Shown here: positions 13,752 through 15,921 of the stretch, in pieces
How positions within the stretch are numbered: the first letter of the stretch is position 1
How the letters are laid out: the number at the start of each line of letters is the position of its first letter
From: JACMME01 sp051005015
Lineage (GTDB): Bacteria; Gemmatimonadota; Gemmatimonadetes; Gemmatimonadales; Gemmatimonadaceae
DNA: 15,921 nucleotides
Assembly (NCBI GenBank): GCA_051005015.1
Contig: JBPCJT010000066.1
Location: 1 to 15,921 of the forward strand
Direction: 5' to 3'
The notes under the pieces: model-generated
Told to the model about the DNA's origin: nothing
The model's input: only the letters and a program-made list of their open reading frames with translations
Database searches by the model: none
Program-made: the position numbers and the translations under genes

Positions 13752-13771
13752 AGCGTGGGAAATTCCCCGCT
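13752..13771 (+). other. small hairpin after the FAD dehydrogenase gene
   Basis: AGCG-T-GGGA / TCCC-CGCT forms an 8-bp stem with one bulged T and a 3-base loop, 29 bases after the stop codon. No T-tract follows, so termination is only a possibility. Confidence 0.3.
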
Positions 13772-13792
13772 CCACTGCGCCAATCCACATCG

Positions 13793-14551
13793 ATGCCTTC
13801 TGTTTTCCTGTACGAGCCCAGGCTTACGCTCGTCGCGCGTCCAACATTTATCGATGCGCCGCATCTTCCAGTCGATTGGCTGGGTGAGAGCAGCGACGGC
13901 GAGCGGCTAGCCGAATTCGCGGGAAGGCTGTGTTACATGAGCCAGAGCAATCCCGCAAAGCGTGCTACGCGCGACTACCTGGAGAACATCAAGCGGCAGG
14001 GGCACGGTAGCGTTCTGGAGCACGCGAACTACTCCATCCTTATGGAAGGGGTGAGCCGGTCCCTTACGCACGAGCTGATCAGGCATCGCGCCGGCTGGGC
14101 GTACTCACAGCTCAGCCAGCGCTACGTGGACGAGTCTCAGGCGAACTACGTCGTTCCGCCAGCCGTGATAGGCGACGAAGCTCTCGAGGCCGGTTGGAGG
14201 CGCCAGGTAGAGGAGGCGCAGAAGAGCTACATCGCGCTTGTGAACCAGCTCATGGAGCGGTATGGCTGGGTGGGGGACAAGGTGCACCGCCGGAAGATGG
14301 CGCGCGAAGCCGCGCGCAGTGTGCTACCGAACGCCACCGAGACCAAGATCGTCGCGACCGGCAACGCGCGAGCATGGAGGACGATGCTGGAGCTGCGCGC
14401 CAGCGAGGCGGCTGAGTTGGAGATCAGGCGGCTCGGCGTAGCTCTTCTCCGCCTGTTGCAGGCGGAAGCGCCGGCGTTTTTCTCCGACTTCGAGATCTAT
14501 CAAGCCGAGGATCACAGAGAGGCAGCCCGCGTTTCGTTCCACAAGGTGTAG
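13793..14551 (+). CDS. thyX: flavin-dependent thymidylate synthase ThyX
   Basis: 252 aa. It methylates dUMP to dTMP using methylenetetrahydrofolate, NADPH and FAD, as a homotetramer. Landmarks: FAGRLCYMS (42-50), HGSVLEHANYSILMEGVSRSLTHEL with the FAD-contact His, the signature RHRAGWAYSQLSQRYV (97-112), and the C-terminal LPNATETKIVATGNARAWRTML followed by ELEIRRL. The classic ThyX motif is RHR-X7-S. Here the Ser of SQR lies after eight residues (S108), a one-residue expansion relative to the mycobacterial form. The ATG at 13793 starts at the expected distance; no clear ribosome binding site is visible. It sits alone between a dehydrogenase gene and a ligase-like gene with no obvious metabolic link. 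Presence of ThyX suggests the classical ThyA may be absent from the genome. Confidence 0.95.
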   Translation: MPSVFLYEPRLTLVARPTFIDAPHLPVDWLGESSDGERLAEFAGRLCYMSQSNPAKRATRDYLENIKRQGHGSVLEHANYSILMEGVSRSLTHELIRHRAGWAYSQLSQRYVDESQANYVVPPAVIGDEALEAGWRRQVEEAQKSYIALVNQLMERYGWVGDKVHRRKMAREAARSVLPNATETKIVATGNARAWRTMLELRASEAAELEIRRLGVALLRLLQAEAPAFFSDFEIYQAEDHREAARVSFHKV

Positions 14552-14809
14552 TTCTTCTCACCGGGAGCGCAGTGCCGGATTCAGGCAAAATTTTCAAGCG
14601 CGGAAGCATGGATTGCCCGGTTTTGAAAAATATTTTCAGACAATCTTCAAAAAATCGTTGCGCGAAAAAAATCCGCATTTATTTTGCGCGGAGCGGAACT
14701 CGTCGTCTTCTTGCATGTATACCAGCGAGAACAATTCGGCGAGCGCGCGCGGGCGGCTCTCTCGAGTTCACCAATCGACGGGTGCGACGCGCACTCAGCA
14801 GGAGAGCTA
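14552..14809. other. AT-rich spacer with two imperfect inverted repeats
   Basis: The stretch 14585-14690 is visibly richer in A and T than anything else in the window. It holds TGAAAA-ATA-TTTTCA (14624-14638, perfect 6-bp arms) and a 13-base inverted repeat, 11 of 13 pairing, with arms at 14660-14672 and 14677-14689 and a 4-base loop. Neither is followed by a T-run in the + direction. Plausible roles are an operator or promoter region for the downstream ligase-like gene, or a hairpin in the thyX 3' UTR. I see no convincing gene in it. Confidence 0.45.
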
Positions 14810-15921
14810 ATGACGCGAATCGGATTCGCTTTCAACCTGAAGCCGGAACCGGAAGCGCCTCGCCTCGAGCGAGACGCGGAGACCGCGCTGCCTGAGGAAG
14901 AGCCTCCCAGTAGCAGCACCGCGATTCGTTTCGGCTCCGCTGTCGATGACGAGTTCGCCGAGTGGGACAGCGAAGCCACTATAGCCGCGGTTGAGCAGGC
15001 GCTAGCGCCGCTGGGCAAGGTGATCCGTCTCGAGGCGGACGCGAGTTTTCCCGAACGGCTGCGCAGGACGCGCCCCGACATCGTCTTCAACATCGCCGAA
15101 GGACTTCACGGGGTTAACCGCGAGGCGCACGTCCCCGCCATATGCGAGTTCTTCGGCATCCCATACTCCGGCAGCGACCCATTCACCCTCTCGCTTGGGC
15201 TCGACAAGGCACGAACCAAGGAAGTGCTGTCGCACCACGGAGTCCCCAATGCCGCGTTTGAGCTGGTGCGCAACCAGAAGGATTTGGGCGCCCTGTTGAA
15301 CGCGATGCGGGATGCGGGAGCCGGGAGGCGAAAGGTTGGAAGCGCAAGCAAGCCCGATCGCGCCATTGCCGGGGCACGAATCATCGCACGGGACATCGGC
15401 GGCAAGGAGCTGTTACGCTTCCCGCCTCTCAACTCCCAACTCCCGCGCCGGTTGCTTCAGCTGCCACTATTCGTCAAGCCGGTACATGAAGGGTCGTCCA
15501 AGGGAATCACCAACAGGAATCTCTGTCGCACGCTCAACGAGCTCCAGGAGCAGGCAGGATTTCTTCTCGAGCGATACGAGCAGCCGGTACTGGTTGAGGA
15601 GTATTTGCCAGGAGCTGAGTTCACCTGTGCGGTACTCGGCAACGGACCGGAGGCGGAAGTGCTCCCGATTGTCGGGATGAATTTCGCCGCGCTTCCTGAT
15701 GGAGCCGTACCCGTCTACAGCTTTGAGGCCAAGTGGCTCTGGGATCGTCCGGAAAGGCCACTGGCAATATTTGAATGTCCCGCTCGGATCGATGCGTCGC
15801 TGGAGCGGCGGATTACCGCCGTCGTCCTCGACGCCTATCGCGTCCTCGGTTGTCGTGACTGGTCGCGCATCGATGTGCGATTGGACGCGGCCGGCGAGCC
15901 GAACGTGGTGGAGGTGAATCC
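14810..15921 (+). CDS. D-Ala-D-Ala ligase-like ATP-grasp enzyme (3' truncated)
   Basis: 370 complete codons are visible; the gene runs off the window. The ATG has AGGAG 5 bases upstream (14800-14804). The N-terminal domain includes VFNIAEGLHGVNREAHVPA (92-110) and GIPYSGSDPFTLSLGLDKARTK (116-137), typical of Ddl-like ligases. The ATP-grasp part shows PLFVKPVHEGSSKGI (219-233), LVEEYLPGAEFTCAVL (261-276), the metal-binding D355 in WSRIDVRLD, and EVN (368-370) at the window edge. Two segments are unusual: an acidic Pro/Ser-rich insert near residues 12-46, and a segment of ~50 residues (about 165-214) between GVPNAAFELV and the LFVKP strand, encoded by inverted heptamer repeats. The reaction is ATP-driven ligation of a carboxylate to an amine, but whether the substrate is D-Ala is not clear. 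Confidence 0.85.
   Translation, partial: MTRIGFAFNLKPEPEAPRLERDAETALPEEEPPSSSTAIRFGSAVDDEFAEWDSEATIAAVEQALAPLGKVIRLEADASFPERLRRTRPDIVFNIAEGLHGVNREAHVPAICEFFGIPYSGSDPFTLSLGLDKARTKEVLSHHGVPNAAFELVRNQKDLGALLNAMRDAGAGRRKVGSASKPDRAIAGARIIARDIGGKELLRFPPLNSQLPRRLLQLPLFVKPVHEGSSKGITNRNLCRTLNELQEQAGFLLERYEQPVLVEEYLPGAEFTCAVLGNGPEAEVLPIVGMNFAALPDGAVPVYSFEAKWLWDRPERPLAIFECPARIDASLERRITAVVLDAYRVLGCRDWSRIDVRLDAAGEPNVVEVN
15302..15447. repeat. inverted heptamer arrays inserted in frame in the ligase-like gene
   Basis: The left arm (15302-15343) runs in 7-base steps such as GGGATGC and GGGAGCC. The right arm (15414-15447) read on the minus strand has steps GGGAGTT (twice), GAGAGGC and GGGAAGC. Aligned, the arms match at 19 of 27 positions, plus a matching GGAAGCG after a gap of exactly one 7-base unit in the right arm. 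The centre (15344-15413) is non-repetitive. The reading frame stays open throughout. Confidence 0.7.

Noticed and set aside
14572..14895. Small open frames in the thyX/ligase spacer (also 14613-14810)
   Set aside because: One runs into the ligase gene in the wrong frame; the other has only a TTG start and a low-complexity Ser-rich end. Neither has a ribosome binding site or a recognisable fold.

Overview
This is a high-GC bacterial window of about 15.9 kb with tightly packed genes, many GTG starts and 4-bp start/stop overlaps, and no rRNA, tRNA, transposase or CRISPR array that I can see. The gene style (small conserved unknowns next to an RNase H-like protein, an Asp/Glu-poor lipoprotein of unknown family, and intergenic short tandem repeats) makes me think of Gemmatimonadota or a neighbouring soil phylum. 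That placement is an inference from general impression, not from a marker gene.

Layout. 1-437 (+): the 3' part of a phasin-like protein with a Lys/Ala/Pro-rich tail. 434-2751 (-): otsB and otsA, a translationally coupled pair making trehalose. 2752-3038: a divergent intergenic stretch dominated by a degenerate heptamer array. 3039-5244 (+): a four-gene transcription unit (M20 metallohydrolase, 72-aa unknown, RNase H-fold protein lacking two of the four usual catalytic carboxylates, 59-aa membrane protein) closed by a good intrinsic terminator. 5401-7483 (+): a possible promoter, a perfect CRP-type palindrome, then a double zinc-ribbon protein coupled by GTGA overlap to a beta-decarboxylating dehydrogenase of the isocitrate/isopropylmalate/tartrate family. 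7651-8865 (+): thiolase. 9089-13722 (+): lipoprotein, putative membrane protein, 3-hydroxyacyl-CoA dehydrogenase and an FAD_binding_4 dehydrogenase of the GlcD/D-lactate type. 13793-14551 (+): thyX. 14810-15921 (+): a D-Ala-D-Ala-ligase-like ATP-grasp gene cut by the window end.

How the genes fit together. OtsA and OtsB are consecutive steps of trehalose synthesis. Thiolase and 3-hydroxyacyl-CoA dehydrogenase are consecutive steps of acetoacetyl-CoA/3-hydroxybutyryl-CoA chemistry, and the phasin-like fragment would fit polyhydroxyalkanoate metabolism, but no PHA synthase is present, so this link is only suggestive. The rest looks like ordinary chromosomal housekeeping and accessory metabolism.

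The most unusual signal is a family of degenerate tandem repeats with a 7-base period (one array has a 7+6 = 13-base period) at 2879-2995, 7481-7533, 8844-8931, 8962-9051 and 10224-10291, with a remnant at 12082-12095. The consensus differs from array to array while the period stays the same. The arrays run into gene ends (the thiolase stop codon lies in one). In the ligase-like gene a pair of inverted heptamer arrays (15302-15447) appears to sit in frame inside the coding sequence, lengthening a normally short linker by about 50 residues. Other points to check are the absence of any ATG/GTG/TTG start for the FAD dehydrogenase, the altered catalytic set of the RNase H-like protein, and a one-residue expansion in the ThyX signature.
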